Origin: Burkholderia lata
GTDB lineage: Bacteria; Pseudomonadota; Gammaproteobacteria; Burkholderiales; Burkholderiaceae
Assembly (NCBI RefSeq): GCF_902499335.1
Contig: NZ_CABVQK010000012.1
Location: 1 to 64,000 of the forward strand
Direction: 5' to 3'
Length of the DNA stretch: 64,000 nucleotides
Under the pieces are notes generated by a model, which was not told the DNA's origin, did no database searches, and saw only the letters and a program-made list of their open reading frames with translations. Of the stretch, positions 43,036 through 52,536 are shown piece by piece (the stretch's first letter is position 1; each line of letters starts with the position of its first letter). A program made the position numbers and the translations under genes.

Positions 43036-43601
43036 TGCACCTCGTAGCGGCCGTTGCCGGTGCCGACGATCGTCGCGCTGCCGACGGCCGAATGCAGCGT
43101 CACGCGCACCGGCGTGTCGATGCTCTCGGTACCGAACACCACACGATTCGCATGCGTGTCGGACCCCGGATAGTCGATGTCGGCGCCCGTGACGCCACCG
43201 TCCCAGTCGCGCGGGCGCAGCAGGTCGTCGCGCAGCGTGCGCCAGCCGTCGGGCGAGCTCACGTCGAAACGAAAGCCGTGCGCGGTCGGCAGCCACGCGA
43301 TCGGCCGGGCACGCACCTGCGCTTCGTCGCCGGCCGTCTCGAACAGCAGCGCGATACGCTGCGCTTCCTCGCGCAGGTCGGTGCGCGGATTGCGCGTGAG
43401 CGACAGCGACGCGAGCGACACGAGCAGCCCCGCGATCACGAGCACGACCAGCATTTCGAGTAGCGTGAAGCCGCGCGCGCGATGACGCCGCGCACCGTGC
43501 AACGCCTGCCCGCCGTCGGCCCGCGCCGGCACGGACGAAGCCGCGCCGCGACGCACACGGCGATCGCGGCCGCAGCGGAAGGTCGTGCGAATGGCGAGCA
43601 T
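43032..43601 (-). CDS. gspH: type II secretion minor pseudopilin GspH
   Basis: This 189-residue reading has the prepilin motif RGFTLLEMLVVLVIAGLLVSLA, with cleavage after Gly44. A 44-residue leader is unusually long, so the true start may be a downstream GTG (for example at VRRGAASS or VPARADGG), but no ribosome site decides. The mature domain resembles GspH. It starts 39 bases after gspG. Confidence 0.88.
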   Translation of the reverse strand: MLAIRTTFRCGRDRRVRRGAASSVPARADGGQALHGARRHRARGFTLLEMLVVLVIAGLLVSLASLSLTRNPRTDLREEAQRIALLFETAGDEAQVRARPIAWLPTAHGFRFDVSSPDGWRTLRDDLLRPRDWDGGVTGADIDYPGSDTHANRVVFGTESIDTPVRVTLHSAVGSATIVGTGNGRYEVQ

Positions 43602-43640
43602 GAAGAACGGGAACGAAGCGTCGGGCCGGTCAGTGAGCGC

Positions 43641-44093
43641 TTATTGCCACGAACCGATGTCGGTGTCGTTGCCTTCGCCGCCTTCCTTGCCGTCGGCGCC
43701 GTAGCTGAACACGTCGATCTCGCCGTGCACGCCCGGGTTCAGGTACTTGTACCCGTTGCCCCACGGATCGTTCGGCAGGCGCTCGAGATAGCCGCCGTCC
43801 TTCCAGTTGTTCGGGATCGGATCGGTGGACGGCTTCTGGATCAGCGCGTTCAGGCCCTGATCCTGAGTCGGGTAGCGGCCGTTGTCGAGACGGTACAGCT
43901 TGAGCGCCTGCATGATCGTGCCGATGTCCTGCTTCGCGGCGATGCGGCGTGCCTCGTCCGGGCGGCTCATGATCTTCGGCACGATCAGCGCCGCCAGGAT
44001 CCCGAGGATCGCGACCACCACCATGATCTCGATCAGCGTGAAACCGCGCTGACGACGCACGGCCGCGTTGCGGCGAGTGATCCACGTTTGCAT
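43641..44093 (-). CDS. gspG: type II secretion major pseudopilin GspG
   Basis: This 150-residue protein has a short basic leader and the prepilin motif RGFTLIEIMVVVAILGILAAL (cleavage after about Gly17). It continues with the conserved LYRLDNGRYPTQDQGLNAL and PWGNGYKYLNPG, including the calcium-binding loop region. GspG polymerises as the pseudopilus shaft. It opens the gspGHIJKLMN operon, with its promoter in the 175-base gap shared with the divergent gspC. Confidence 0.97.
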   Translation of the reverse strand: MQTWITRRNAAVRRQRGFTLIEIMVVVAILGILAALIVPKIMSRPDEARRIAAKQDIGTIMQALKLYRLDNGRYPTQDQGLNALIQKPSTDPIPNNWKDGGYLERLPNDPWGNGYKYLNPGVHGEIDVFSYGADGKEGGEGNDTDIGSWQ

Positions 44094-44268
44094 GACTGAC
44101 TACCTCTTTCCAAAAAATGTCGTTGGTTGAGTGACGCACCCGGCGCACCGGACGATTGCCTGACGGCAACCTTCCGAACCCGCGGGCGCGGAGCACGCAT
44201 TGTAAGGCGCGCATTGCCGAGGGCTTTCACCCAACGCAAATTTCACATACATCCGTACAATAGCGCGC

Positions 44269-44679
44269 ATGAACGCGCTCTCGATCCGGATCCTCTCCCT
44301 AGCCCTCTTCGCGGGTTTGTGCGCGACGGCCACCTACTGGGTCGTCACGCTGTCAGCCCGCGAAGCGCCGCTGCCCGCCGCCGCCGCGCGGCTGCCGATC
44401 CGCACCGAGGACGCCGCGGCGCTCTTCGGCGGTCAGCTCGACAAGAATCCCGTGCAGGACATTCACCTGTTCGGCATCCTTGCGCTCGACCACGGGGGTG
44501 CCGCGATCGTCGGTATCGGTGGCGAACCGCCGCGCGCCGTGTCGCTCGGCGCGGACGTCACGTCCGGCGCGAAGCTCGCCGAAGTCCGCCCCCGCTCGAT
44601 CGTCGTCGAGCGCAACGGTGCCCGCACCGAAGTCCAGCTTCCCGCCAACACGCCGTCCCCGGCGATCTACGTACGCTGA
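44269..44679 (+). CDS. gspC: type II secretion system protein GspC
   Basis: This 136-residue protein has one membrane helix (about residues 6-27) and a periplasmic HR domain (about 55-130; DIHLFGILALDHGGAAIVGI). No PDZ or coiled-coil domain follows, so it is a short GspC. It links the inner-membrane platform to the GspD secretin. It alone in the cluster lies on the plus strand, between the gspDEF and gspG-N runs. A TACAAT hexamer ends 7 bases before the ATG, so the message may be leaderless. Confidence 0.9.
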   Translation: MNALSIRILSLALFAGLCATATYWVVTLSAREAPLPAAAARLPIRTEDAAALFGGQLDKNPVQDIHLFGILALDHGGAAIVGIGGEPPRAVSLGADVTSGAKLAEVRPRSIVVERNGARTEVQLPANTPSPAIYVR

Positions 44680-44714
44680 AGCAGAAGGCGACGGCCCGAC
44701 CAACGGTCAGGCCG

Positions 44715-45932
44715 TCACTGCACCATGTTGTTCAGCTCGATGATCGGCAGCATCACGGCCAGCACGATCACGAGCACGATGCCGCCCATCGCCAGGATCA
44801 GCAGCGGCTCGAGCAGGCTCGTCAGGAACATCGTGCGACGCTCGAGCTCGCGCGCCTCGCCTTCGGCCGCGCGATCCAGCATCGTCGTCACGTCACCCGT
44901 CGCTTCGCCTGAACGGATCAGGTGCACGAGCACCGGCGGAAACGTCTTCACGTTGTTCAGCGCGCGCGACAGCGCGGAGCCTTCGCGCACGCGTACGATC
45001 GCGTCGTCGATGTTCGCGCGCATCGCGCGGTTCGACAGCGTCTCGCCGGCCGCCTGCAACGCGCGCAGGATCGGCACGCCCGCCGCGGTGAGGATGCCGA
45101 GCGTGCTCGCGAAGCGCACCGTGTTGTAGCCGCGCACGAGCTTGCCCGCGAGCGGCGCGGTCAGCACCCAGCGGTCGAACGCGAGGCGCGGCCCGTCGCG
45201 TGACAGCGTCGCCTTCACGAACCACACGACGAGCACGACCGCGATCAGGATCGCCCACCACCAGTGCCGCACGAAATCCGACAGCGCCATCATCACGATC
45301 GTCAGCACGGGCAGCTGCTGCTTCGTGCTCGCGAACACGTTGACGACCTGCGGCACGACATAGCTCAGCAGGAACGTGACGATGCCGAATGCGATCAGCG
45401 TGACGATCCCCGGATACGTGAACGCGAGCAGGATCTTCTGCTTCAGCGCGTTGCTCTGCTCGATGTAGTCGGCCAGGCGCGACAGCACGATGCCGAGCTT
45501 GCCGGTGTGCTCGCCCGCCGCGACGAGCGCGCGGTAGATTTCCGGGAAGTCGCGCGGATGCTGGCCCAGCGCATTCGCGAGCGAATGGCCGCCGAGCACC
45601 TCGGCGCGGATCGCGGCCATCAGTTCGCGGATGTAGTCGCGCTCGGCCTGCTCGGTCAGCACGCCGAGCGCCTCGTCGAGCGGCAGCCCCGCGATCAGCA
45701 GGCTCGCGAGCTGGCGCGTGAGGATCGCCTGTTCGCGCTGCGACAGCTTGCGGCCGAACGCGAGCCGCTGCGACCGCGCCCCGCGCGTCGCGCTGGCGGC
45801 CGGCTCGACGACGAGCGGCGTAAGACCCTGCGTGCGCAGCTGACCGCGCGCGGCACGCGCGCTGTCGGCATCGATGACGCCTTTCTGCGCGCGGCCCGCC
45901 GCATCGATTGCTTCGAAACGGAATGCCGGCAT
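44715..45932 (-). CDS. gspF: type II secretion inner-membrane protein GspF
   Basis: This 405-residue protein has two T2SSF domains (about residues 70-195 and 272-395) and three membrane helices. The motif SQREQAILTRQLASLLIAGLPLDEAL opens the first. GspF is the central polytopic platform protein. It starts 4 bases after gspE. Confidence 0.97.
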   Translation of the reverse strand: MPAFRFEAIDAAGRAQKGVIDADSARAARGQLRTQGLTPLVVEPAASATRGARSQRLAFGRKLSQREQAILTRQLASLLIAGLPLDEALGVLTEQAERDYIRELMAAIRAEVLGGHSLANALGQHPRDFPEIYRALVAAGEHTGKLGIVLSRLADYIEQSNALKQKILLAFTYPGIVTLIAFGIVTFLLSYVVPQVVNVFASTKQQLPVLTIVMMALSDFVRHWWWAILIAVVLVVWFVKATLSRDGPRLAFDRWVLTAPLAGKLVRGYNTVRFASTLGILTAAGVPILRALQAAGETLSNRAMRANIDDAIVRVREGSALSRALNNVKTFPPVLVHLIRSGEATGDVTTMLDRAAEGEARELERRTMFLTSLLEPLLILAMGGIVLVIVLAVMLPIIELNNMVQ

Positions 45933-45936
45933 CGCG

Positions 45937-47436
45937 CTATGCGCCTCCCGTCACGCGCAGCACTTCCTCGAGCGACGTCGCGCCGGACGCGAGCCAGCGC
46001 TCGGCGTCGTCGCGCAACGTGCGCATCCCTTCCGCACGGCCGGCGGCGAGAATCTCCGCGTCGGCCGCGTTGCGGTGGATCAGCGAGCGGATCGACTCGT
46101 CGACCAGCAGCAGTTCGTACACACCGCGCCGGCCCGAATAACCCGAATGCCCGCACTTGTCGCAGCCGACCGGATGCCACACGGTGCGGCCTTCTTCCTC
46201 GCGTTCTTCCTTGCAGACGGGGCAGAGCTGCCGCACGAGCCGCTGCGCGAGCACGCCGAGCAGCGACGACGCGAGCAGATACGGCTCGACGCCCATGTCG
46301 GTCAGACGCGTGACGGCCGACGCCGCATCGTTCGTGTGCAGCGTCGCGAGCACGAGGTGGCCCGTCAGCGATGCCTGCACCGCGATCTGCGCGGTTTCGA
46401 GGTCGCGGATTTCGCCGATCATGATCACGTCCGGATCCTGGCGCAGGATCGAGCGCAGCGCACGGGCAAAGGTCATCCCGATCCGCTCGTTCACCTGCGT
46501 CTGGCCGATGCCGCCGAGGTCGTATTCGATCGGGTCCTCGACGGTCATGATGTTGGTCGTCGCGGTTTCGAGCCGCGACATCGACGCATACAGCGTGGTC
46601 GTCTTGCCCGAACCCGTCGGGCCCGTGACGAGCACGATGCCGTGCGGGCGCGCGATCAGCTTGTCGAACTGGCTGAGCGTGTCGCGGCCCATCCCGAGCG
46701 CTTCGAGGTTCAGCCGCGCCGCATCCTTTTCCAGCAGACGCAGCACCGCTCGCTCGCCGTGCCCGGTCGGCAGCGTGGACACCCGCACGTCGACCGGCCG
46801 GCCGCCGACGCGCAGCGTGATGCGGCCGTCCTGCGGCAGGCGCTTCTCCGCGATGTCGAGCTGCGCCATGATCTTGATCCGCGAGATCAGCGCACCGTGC
46901 AGCGCCTTCTTCGGCCGCACGACGTCGCGCAGCGTGCCGTCGACGCGAAAGCGCACGACCGATGCGTTCTCGAACGGCTCGATGTGGATGTCCGACGCCT
47001 GTTCGCGCGCCGCTTGCGTGAGCAGCGCGTTGATCATCCGGATGATCGGCGCATCGTCTTCCGATTCGAGCAGATCCTCGACTTCGGGGATATCTTGCAT
47101 CAGCCGCGACAGGTCGACTTCGCCTTCGACCTCGCCGACCACCTGCGCGGCGCTGCCGTCCTGGCGCGCGTACGCATGGTTGATCGCCTGCACGAGCTCG
47201 TCGGCCGGCACGCGATGCACGGAGATCGAGCCGAAGTTGCGCGCGATCTCCGCAAGCGCGGCGTCGCTCGTGCGTTCGCTGATCCACACCTCGAGCGTGT
47301 CGTCGAGCTGATGCGCGATCAGCACCTGGCCGCTCTTCGCGAAGCCGTACGGCAACAGGCGCGCGGCGAGCGGCGATGGCGGCTGCCGTTCGCCCGGCGC
47401 GCCGTCGTGGGCGGAAGAGGCGAGCACGTCGCTCAC
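45937..47436 (-). CDS. gspE: type II secretion ATPase GspE
   Basis: This 499-residue protein has an N1E domain, Walker A GPTGSGKTTTLYAS, Asp and His boxes (EDPIEYDLGGIGQTQVNE, LVLATLHTNDA) and a zinc-binding CPVC...CDKC domain. It powers pseudopilus assembly. The start is GTG at 47436, which overlaps the gspD stop (GTGA). Longer open frames upstream run inside gspD and are unlikely. Confidence 0.96.
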   Translation of the reverse strand: MSDVLASSAHDGAPGERQPPSPLAARLLPYGFAKSGQVLIAHQLDDTLEVWISERTSDAALAEIARNFGSISVHRVPADELVQAINHAYARQDGSAAQVVGEVEGEVDLSRLMQDIPEVEDLLESEDDAPIIRMINALLTQAAREQASDIHIEPFENASVVRFRVDGTLRDVVRPKKALHGALISRIKIMAQLDIAEKRLPQDGRITLRVGGRPVDVRVSTLPTGHGERAVLRLLEKDAARLNLEALGMGRDTLSQFDKLIARPHGIVLVTGPTGSGKTTTLYASMSRLETATTNIMTVEDPIEYDLGGIGQTQVNERIGMTFARALRSILRQDPDVIMIGEIRDLETAQIAVQASLTGHLVLATLHTNDAASAVTRLTDMGVEPYLLASSLLGVLAQRLVRQLCPVCKEEREEEGRTVWHPVGCDKCGHSGYSGRRGVYELLLVDESIRSLIHRNAADAEILAAGRAEGMRTLRDDAERWLASGATSLEEVLRVTGGA

Positions 47437-49772
47437 TGCGACGCTCCCGGCGCGGCCGTCAGCGGCCGTTGCGGTACCGTCTGCTGTGGCACGCTCAGCG
47501 GCTGCGCGGGCGTCGCTTCCGGCAACGGCTGGGCCGGCACGGGCACGACCTGGCGCTGCAGCTGCTGGCGACGCATCTTGTCGAGATCGAACAGGTTGCC
47601 GGCCGGCGTGCCACCCTGGCTCGGCCCCAGCGGCATCGGCGGGACGATCGGATCGTCCTTGTCGCGGATCACGTTGTTGTCCGACTTGTATGCACCCGTC
47701 ACGCCCTGAATATAGTCGTAGCGGTTGGACGTGACTTCCTGCGCGGTGCTGCGATCGGAGATGATCACGGGGCGCAGGAACACCATCAGGTTGGTCTTCT
47801 GGCGCACCTTCGATTCCGAACGGAACAGCTGGCCGATCCACGGAATGTCGCCGAGCAGCGGCACCTTGCTGTTCGACACCTGGTAGTTGTCCTGCATCAA
47901 GCCGCCGAGCACGATGATCTCGCCGTTGTCCGCGAGAATCGTCGACTGGATCGAGCGCTTCGTGAAGGTCGGGCCGGTCTGCGCATTCGTCGTGCCGCTG
48001 ACGACCGCCGAATCTTCCGTGTAGAGCTGCAGCTTCAGGATCCCGCCTTCGGTGATCTGCGGCTTCACGTGCAGCGTCAGGCCGACGTCGCGACGGTCGT
48101 AGGTATTGAACGCATTGCTCGTCGTGCCGCTCGTCAGGTTCGAATACGAGCCGGTCGCGATCGGCACGTTCTGGCCGACGACGATCTTCGCTTCCTCATT
48201 GTCGAGCGTGACCAGGTTCGGCGTCGACAACACGTTCGCGTCGCTCACGCCCGCGAAATACTGCAGCAGCGCACCGAGCCCCTGCACGCCGAACATGTTG
48301 TGCAGCCAGCCGATGTTGAGCCCTTGGCTCAGCGCTCCGAGATTGTTGGCCAGCCCGCCGCCGGTGACGCCGCCCGTGGTGCTGGTTACGCCCGCCGTCA
48401 GGTTGATGATGCTGTTGCCCAGGCCCAGCCCGGGGTTCAGGTTCGTGCCGCCGAGGAACTGGCCGCTCGCCACCTGCCACTGGATGCCGAGGTTGCCCTG
48501 CGTCGTCGAGTTCAGCTCGACGATCAGCGCTTCGATATAGACTTGCGCGCGCCGCGCATCGAGTTGGTCGATCACCGAGCGCAGGTTCCGGTAGACCGGA
48601 TCCGACGCGGTGATGATCAGCGAGTTGGTCGCCGCATCGGCCTGGATCATCCCGCCCGGCTGGTTGTCGTCGCCCTTTTCCTTGTCGCCGCCGAGCAGGC
48701 CGGCGCTGCCGAGGCTGCCGCCGGACGACGAACCGCTGCCGTACGACGATGACGACGAACCGCCGAGGCCGCCCGACGGCAGCGGCGGGGTGCCGGACGT
48801 GCCGGTCGAGAAGTTGCCGCTCGACGACGAGCCGCCGCTCTGGTTGAAGCTGTTCGCATCGTTGGACGACGCCGACGAGCCGCTGTCGCTGCCGCTGCCC
48901 TTGCCGAGCATCCCGCGCAGCGTCTTCGCGAGCTTCACCGCATCCGCGTTGCGCAGCGGCACGACGTGCATGTTGCCGGGCACCGCGCTCGGCGCGTCGA
49001 GCTGCTGCACGAGCCGCTTCGCGGCCGCAAGGCGCGACGCGCTCGATGCGCGCAGCATCAGCGAGTTGGTCCGCGGGTCGGCCGTGACCGACACCTTCAG
49101 CGTCGCGTCGCTGTTGCCGATCGCGCCCGGGTCGAGCATTTTCTGCAGTTGCGCGGCAAGGTCGATCGCGTTCGCGTTGCGCAGCGGAACGATCTGCACC
49201 TGCGCGCCCGCGGCGCTGTCCACGCCCGAGATGATCTGCGCGATGCGCCGCACGTTGTCCGCGTAGTCAGTCACGACGATCGTGTTGTTCGCCGGGTAGG
49301 CCGTCACGGTGTTGTTCGGCGAGATCAGCGGCCGCAGCACGGGCAGCAGGTTGTTCGCCGATTCGTTGTGCAGCTCGAACACCTGCGTGATCACTTGATC
49401 GCCGCGCGCCTGCGGCGCATTGCCGACGTAGGTCGGCACGCCCTGCAGTTTCGCGTCGGCCTCGGGCACGACCTTCAGCACGCCGTGATCCTGCACGAGC
49501 GCGAAGCCCTGCATGCGCAGCGCCGACTGCAGCGTCTTCAGCGCCTGGTCTTCCGGCACCGGCCGTTCGGCGACGAGGTTGAGCTGCCCCTTCACGCGCG
49601 GGTCGACGATGATGGTCTTGCCGGTTGCGGCGCCGATCGCCTTGGCGACCTGGTCGATATCCGCATTCACGAAGTTGAGCGTGACCTGAGCGTAGGCGGC
49701 CTGCGAGACGATGATGCCGGCGACGATCAGGGTCGTGGCGACACGCCGCATAACGAAGCGATTTCTTGTCAT
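47433..49772 (-). CDS. gspD: type II secretion outer-membrane secretin GspD
   Basis: This 779-residue protein has a signal peptide (cleavage near YAQ-VT, residue 29), N0-N3 domains (about residues 30-455) and the secretin barrel (about 470-710; VPLLGDIPWIGQLFRSE). A low-complexity Ser/Gly insert of about 85 residues (about 292-375) lies in or beside N3. The C-terminal Pro/Gln-rich tail follows the S domain. It is first in the gspDEF operon. The channel lets folded exoproteins cross the outer membrane. Confidence 0.97.
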   Translation of the reverse strand: MTRNRFVMRRVATTLIVAGIIVSQAAYAQVTLNFVNADIDQVAKAIGAATGKTIIVDPRVKGQLNLVAERPVPEDQALKTLQSALRMQGFALVQDHGVLKVVPEADAKLQGVPTYVGNAPQARGDQVITQVFELHNESANNLLPVLRPLISPNNTVTAYPANNTIVVTDYADNVRRIAQIISGVDSAAGAQVQIVPLRNANAIDLAAQLQKMLDPGAIGNSDATLKVSVTADPRTNSLMLRASSASRLAAAKRLVQQLDAPSAVPGNMHVVPLRNADAVKLAKTLRGMLGKGSGSDSGSSASSNDANSFNQSGGSSSSGNFSTGTSGTPPLPSGGLGGSSSSSYGSGSSSGGSLGSAGLLGGDKEKGDDNQPGGMIQADAATNSLIITASDPVYRNLRSVIDQLDARRAQVYIEALIVELNSTTQGNLGIQWQVASGQFLGGTNLNPGLGLGNSIINLTAGVTSTTGGVTGGGLANNLGALSQGLNIGWLHNMFGVQGLGALLQYFAGVSDANVLSTPNLVTLDNEEAKIVVGQNVPIATGSYSNLTSGTTSNAFNTYDRRDVGLTLHVKPQITEGGILKLQLYTEDSAVVSGTTNAQTGPTFTKRSIQSTILADNGEIIVLGGLMQDNYQVSNSKVPLLGDIPWIGQLFRSESKVRQKTNLMVFLRPVIISDRSTAQEVTSNRYDYIQGVTGAYKSDNNVIRDKDDPIVPPMPLGPSQGGTPAGNLFDLDKMRRQQLQRQVVPVPAQPLPEATPAQPLSVPQQTVPQRPLTAAPGASQ

Positions 49773-50139
49773 GGATGAATGGGTCGATGCCGGCTCAGGC
49801 CACTTCCGGCGGTAGTGCTGGGATCCAAGTCCGAAAGAGGCGACATTAGCAGTTTTTCATGTCCGAAATATCACATTGATCCGAGGACTGTCTCACATAC
49901 GACATGTATCGGGCGAACCGTATGCAATATGTAAGCTTTAACGCTATTCTCGGCATACCGGCCATCGCCCCCGTTTCATGAAGAACCGACACGGAAATGC
50001 GGTATAACCGGGCTGCCGTATTCCTGTATGTCGCAAGCTGACGGACTGTCGGTATGATACGGGCGGCACGATTCTTGTCGCATGAATAACAGGCACGGGT
50101 TTTCCCGACCCTCACGCATTTTCTTGTCGATTTCGCACC
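49773..50139. other. intergenic region between gspD and a lytic transglycosylase gene
   Basis: This region has lower GC than its flanks and must contain the promoter of gspD (minus) and of the transglycosylase gene (plus). I see AT-rich hexamers such as TATGAT near 50053 but no clear -35 at correct spacing. A minus-strand open frame here has no ribosome site and odd composition, and is not called. Confidence 0.5.
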
Positions 50140-50589
50140 ATGAACAGACGGTTCGTTTCGATTGCGTTAATCGCCGCCGGCGTGTGTTTCGCCAGCGCGA
50201 ACGCTCGCGCGGACTGTTTCGACGAGGCCGCTAAATATCAGCAGGTCAATCCGCTGATCCTGCGCGCAATCGCGTGGCAGGAGTCGCGCAACCGCCCCGC
50301 CGCGCTGAACAAGAACACGAACGGCTCGGTCGACTACGGCCTGATGCAGATCAATTCGATCCACCTGCCGACGCTGTCGCGCTACGGGATCGGCCGCGAC
50401 ACGCTGATGGAACCGTGCAAGAACGTCTACATCGCCGCGTGGCATCTCAAACAGAAGATGAACCGCTACGGCAATACGTGGCAGGCGGTCGGCGCCTATC
50501 ATTCGGAAACCCCGTCGCTGCGCGACAAGTACGCGCGGCAGATCGCCGGCATCCTGACGCAGTGGAAGCTGCTGCCGCCCGTGCAATGA
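50140..50589 (+). CDS. periplasmic lytic transglycosylase (SLT domain, IagB-like)
   Basis: This 149-residue protein has a signal peptide (cleavage after about residue 24) and an SLT domain of the IagB/VirB1 type. Catalytic Glu48 lies in AIAWQESRNRP, followed by NGSVDYGLMQINS and AWHLKQKMNRYGNTWQAVGAYHS. It cleaves peptidoglycan, usually to make room for trans-envelope machines. Its position upstream of gspD on the opposite strand hints at service to type II secretion, though such enzymes also serve other systems. Confidence 0.92.
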   Translation: MNRRFVSIALIAAGVCFASANARADCFDEAAKYQQVNPLILRAIAWQESRNRPAALNKNTNGSVDYGLMQINSIHLPTLSRYGIGRDTLMEPCKNVYIAAWHLKQKMNRYGNTWQAVGAYHSETPSLRDKYARQIAGILTQWKLLPPVQ

Positions 50590-50747
50590 CGCGGCGGCGC
50601 AGCGCGGCCTGACGCCGTACCGGCCGGCCGGCGCGCGTTTGATGCACAATGCGGGCTCACGCCGCAATTTCGCCCGTCCGCGGGACGATCGCGCCCCGGA
50701 AGGGCGCCACGGCCGCTTTTTCAATTTTTCCGTTGGTGCATATCGCT

Positions 50748-52061
50748 ATGAATCCGGCAATGAACCAGCCGTTGCCCGTCACCGTGCTGTCCGGCTTCCT
50801 CGGCGCCGGCAAGACCACGCTGCTCAATCACATCCTCGCGAACCGCGCGGGCCTGAAAGTCGCCGTGATCGTCAACGATCTCGCGGCGGTCAACATCGAC
50901 GCATCGCTCGTACGCGACGCGCAGGCGCTGTCGCACGTCGAGGAACGCCTCGTCGAGATGTCGAACGGCTGCATCTGCTGCACGCTGCGCGACGACCTGC
51001 TCGTCGAGATCCGCACGCTCGCGTCCGAAGGCCGCTTCGACGCGATCATGATCGAATCGACCGGGATCGCGGAGCCGATGCCGATCGCCGAAACCTTCAC
51101 GTTCGTCGACGACGACGGCACGTCGCTGTCGGCAATCGCGCGGCTCGACACGCTCGTCACCGTGGTCGACGCCTACAACTTCCTGCGCGACTACGGCTCG
51201 GACGACGCGCTCGCGACGCGCGGCATCGCCGCATCGGAAGAGGACGACCGCACGCTCGTCGAGCTGCTGATCGAGCAGATCGAATTCTGCGACGTGCTGG
51301 TGATCAACAAGGCCGACCTCGTCGCCGCGGACGACCTCGCACGCCTGCAGCACATCCTCGCGCGACTCAATCCGCGCGCGCACCAGGTCGTGTCGACGTT
51401 CGGCAACGTGCCGCTCGACGAAGTGCTGAACACGGGCCGCTTCGATTTCGACGAAGCCGCGAACGCACCGGGCTGGCTCGCGTCGCTCGATCACGATCAC
51501 ACGCATTGCGACGACCCGGACTGCCATGACGAACATCATGCGCACGTGCACGGCGAAGCCGACGAATTCGGCATCGGCAATTTTGTTTACCGCGCGCGCC
51601 GGCCGTTTCATCCGGCGCGACTCTGGGCGCTGCTGCACCAGGAGTGGCCGGGCGTGCTGCGCAGCAAGGGCTTCTTCTGGCTTGCGACGCGCAACGACAT
51701 CGCGGGCTCGCTGTCGCAGGCGGGCGGCGTATGCCGGCATGGCCCGGCGGGTCTCTGGTGGGCCGCGCAGGATCGCGCGGAATGGCCGGACGACGACGAG
51801 CTGCTCGGTGAAATCCGCGCGGAATGGCACGGCGATCTCGACGATCGCGCAGTAGGCGATCGCCGGCAGGAACTCGTGCTGATCGGCATCGCGCTCGACG
51901 CGGATGCATGGCGCGAGAAGCTCGATGCGTGCCTGCTGACCGATGCGGAATTTGCACTCGGCGCGGCGGGATGGCATGCGTTCGACGATCCGTTCCCGGC
52001 GTGGGATGTCGATTCGCACGATGACGACGATCACGGCGACACGCAGATCGTGCACGCGTAA
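50748..52061 (+). CDS. CobW/G3E-family GTPase, probable zinc metallochaperone
   Basis: This 437-residue protein has Walker A GFLGAGKTTLLN (about residues 16-27) and the metal-binding CxCC motif C75-I-C77-C78. NKAD is the guanine-specificity motif. A His/Asp-rich stretch (about residues 249-272) precedes the CobW C-terminal domain (about 280-420) and a second acidic/His tail. This is the COG0523 group linked to zinc handling. ATG at 50748 places the P-loop at the usual distance from the start. I saw no clear Zur box upstream, so zinc control is not shown. Confidence 0.9.
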   Translation: MNPAMNQPLPVTVLSGFLGAGKTTLLNHILANRAGLKVAVIVNDLAAVNIDASLVRDAQALSHVEERLVEMSNGCICCTLRDDLLVEIRTLASEGRFDAIMIESTGIAEPMPIAETFTFVDDDGTSLSAIARLDTLVTVVDAYNFLRDYGSDDALATRGIAASEEDDRTLVELLIEQIEFCDVLVINKADLVAADDLARLQHILARLNPRAHQVVSTFGNVPLDEVLNTGRFDFDEAANAPGWLASLDHDHTHCDDPDCHDEHHAHVHGEADEFGIGNFVYRARRPFHPARLWALLHQEWPGVLRSKGFFWLATRNDIAGSLSQAGGVCRHGPAGLWWAAQDRAEWPDDDELLGEIRAEWHGDLDDRAVGDRRQELVLIGIALDADAWREKLDACLLTDAEFALGAAGWHAFDDPFPAWDVDSHDDDDHGDTQIVHA

Positions 52062-52134
52062 CGCGTTGTAAGAACAACCGTTAAATCTTGCAAGAGGGGC
52101 GCGGACTGTGGCGAAAATGCCGCGCGCGCCCAAC

Positions 52135-52161
52135 AAAAAACCCGCCGAAAGGCGGGTTTTT
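52135..52161. terminator. bidirectional terminator between cobW-like and HU genes
   Basis: CCCGCC-GAAA-GGCGGG (52141-52156) is flanked by A6 on the left and T5 on the right, so it can stop convergent transcription from both the plus-strand GTPase and the minus-strand HU gene. Confidence 0.9.
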
Positions 52162-52179
52162 CTTGGAACAGGCGCTGGT

Positions 52180-52458
52180 TTAACGCTTGTTGACGGCGTC
52201 CTTGAACGCCTTGCCAGCCGTGAACTTGACCGTCTTGGCTGCCGGGATCTTGATGGTTTCGCCGGTCTTCGGGTTGCGGCCCGTACGTGCTGCGCGCTTG
52301 CCCGAACCGAAGCTGCCGAAGCCGATCAGCTGAACCGCATCACCCTTCGACACGGCCTTCTTGATGACTTCGAGCAGCGTGTCCAGCGTTTCGCCGGTTT
52401 GAGCCTTGCTGGCGCCCGTTTGGGCGGCGACGGCGTCGATCAGTTCCTGTTTGTTCAT
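52180..52458 (-). CDS. hup: DNA-binding protein HU
   Basis: This 92-residue histone-like protein has the family signature GFGSFGSGKRAARTGRNPKTGE (about residues 46-67), containing the beta arms that insert into the minor groove, and the closing TVKFTAGKAFKDAVN. HU bends DNA and supports DnaA-dependent origin opening in other bacteria. It is monocistronic, with a clean terminator. Its location 2.4 kb from the origin candidate may raise its dosage during fast growth. Confidence 0.97.
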   Translation of the reverse strand: MNKQELIDAVAAQTGASKAQTGETLDTLLEVIKKAVSKGDAVQLIGFGSFGSGKRAARTGRNPKTGETIKIPAAKTVKFTAGKAFKDAVNKR

Positions 52459-52507
52459 TAAGGTTCCTTTATCAGGTTAGGTTGACACGAACAGCGCGAA
52501 CGCGCCG

Positions 52508-52536
52508 ATTATACGTGCGCGAACCGTGCCGTCGAG
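52508..52536 (-). promoter_or_regulatory. candidate promoter of the HU gene
   Basis: On the minus strand a perfect TATAAT (52508-52513) is preceded at 17 bases by the weak -35 CTCGAC (52531-52536). The predicted start would give a leader of about 40 bases with GGAACC before the ATG. The remaining part of 52537-52846 holds no gene. Confidence 0.55.

Noticed and set aside
49846..50115. 89-residue minus-strand open frame upstream of gspD
   Set aside because: No ribosome site, covers the divergent promoter region, and resembles no protein family.
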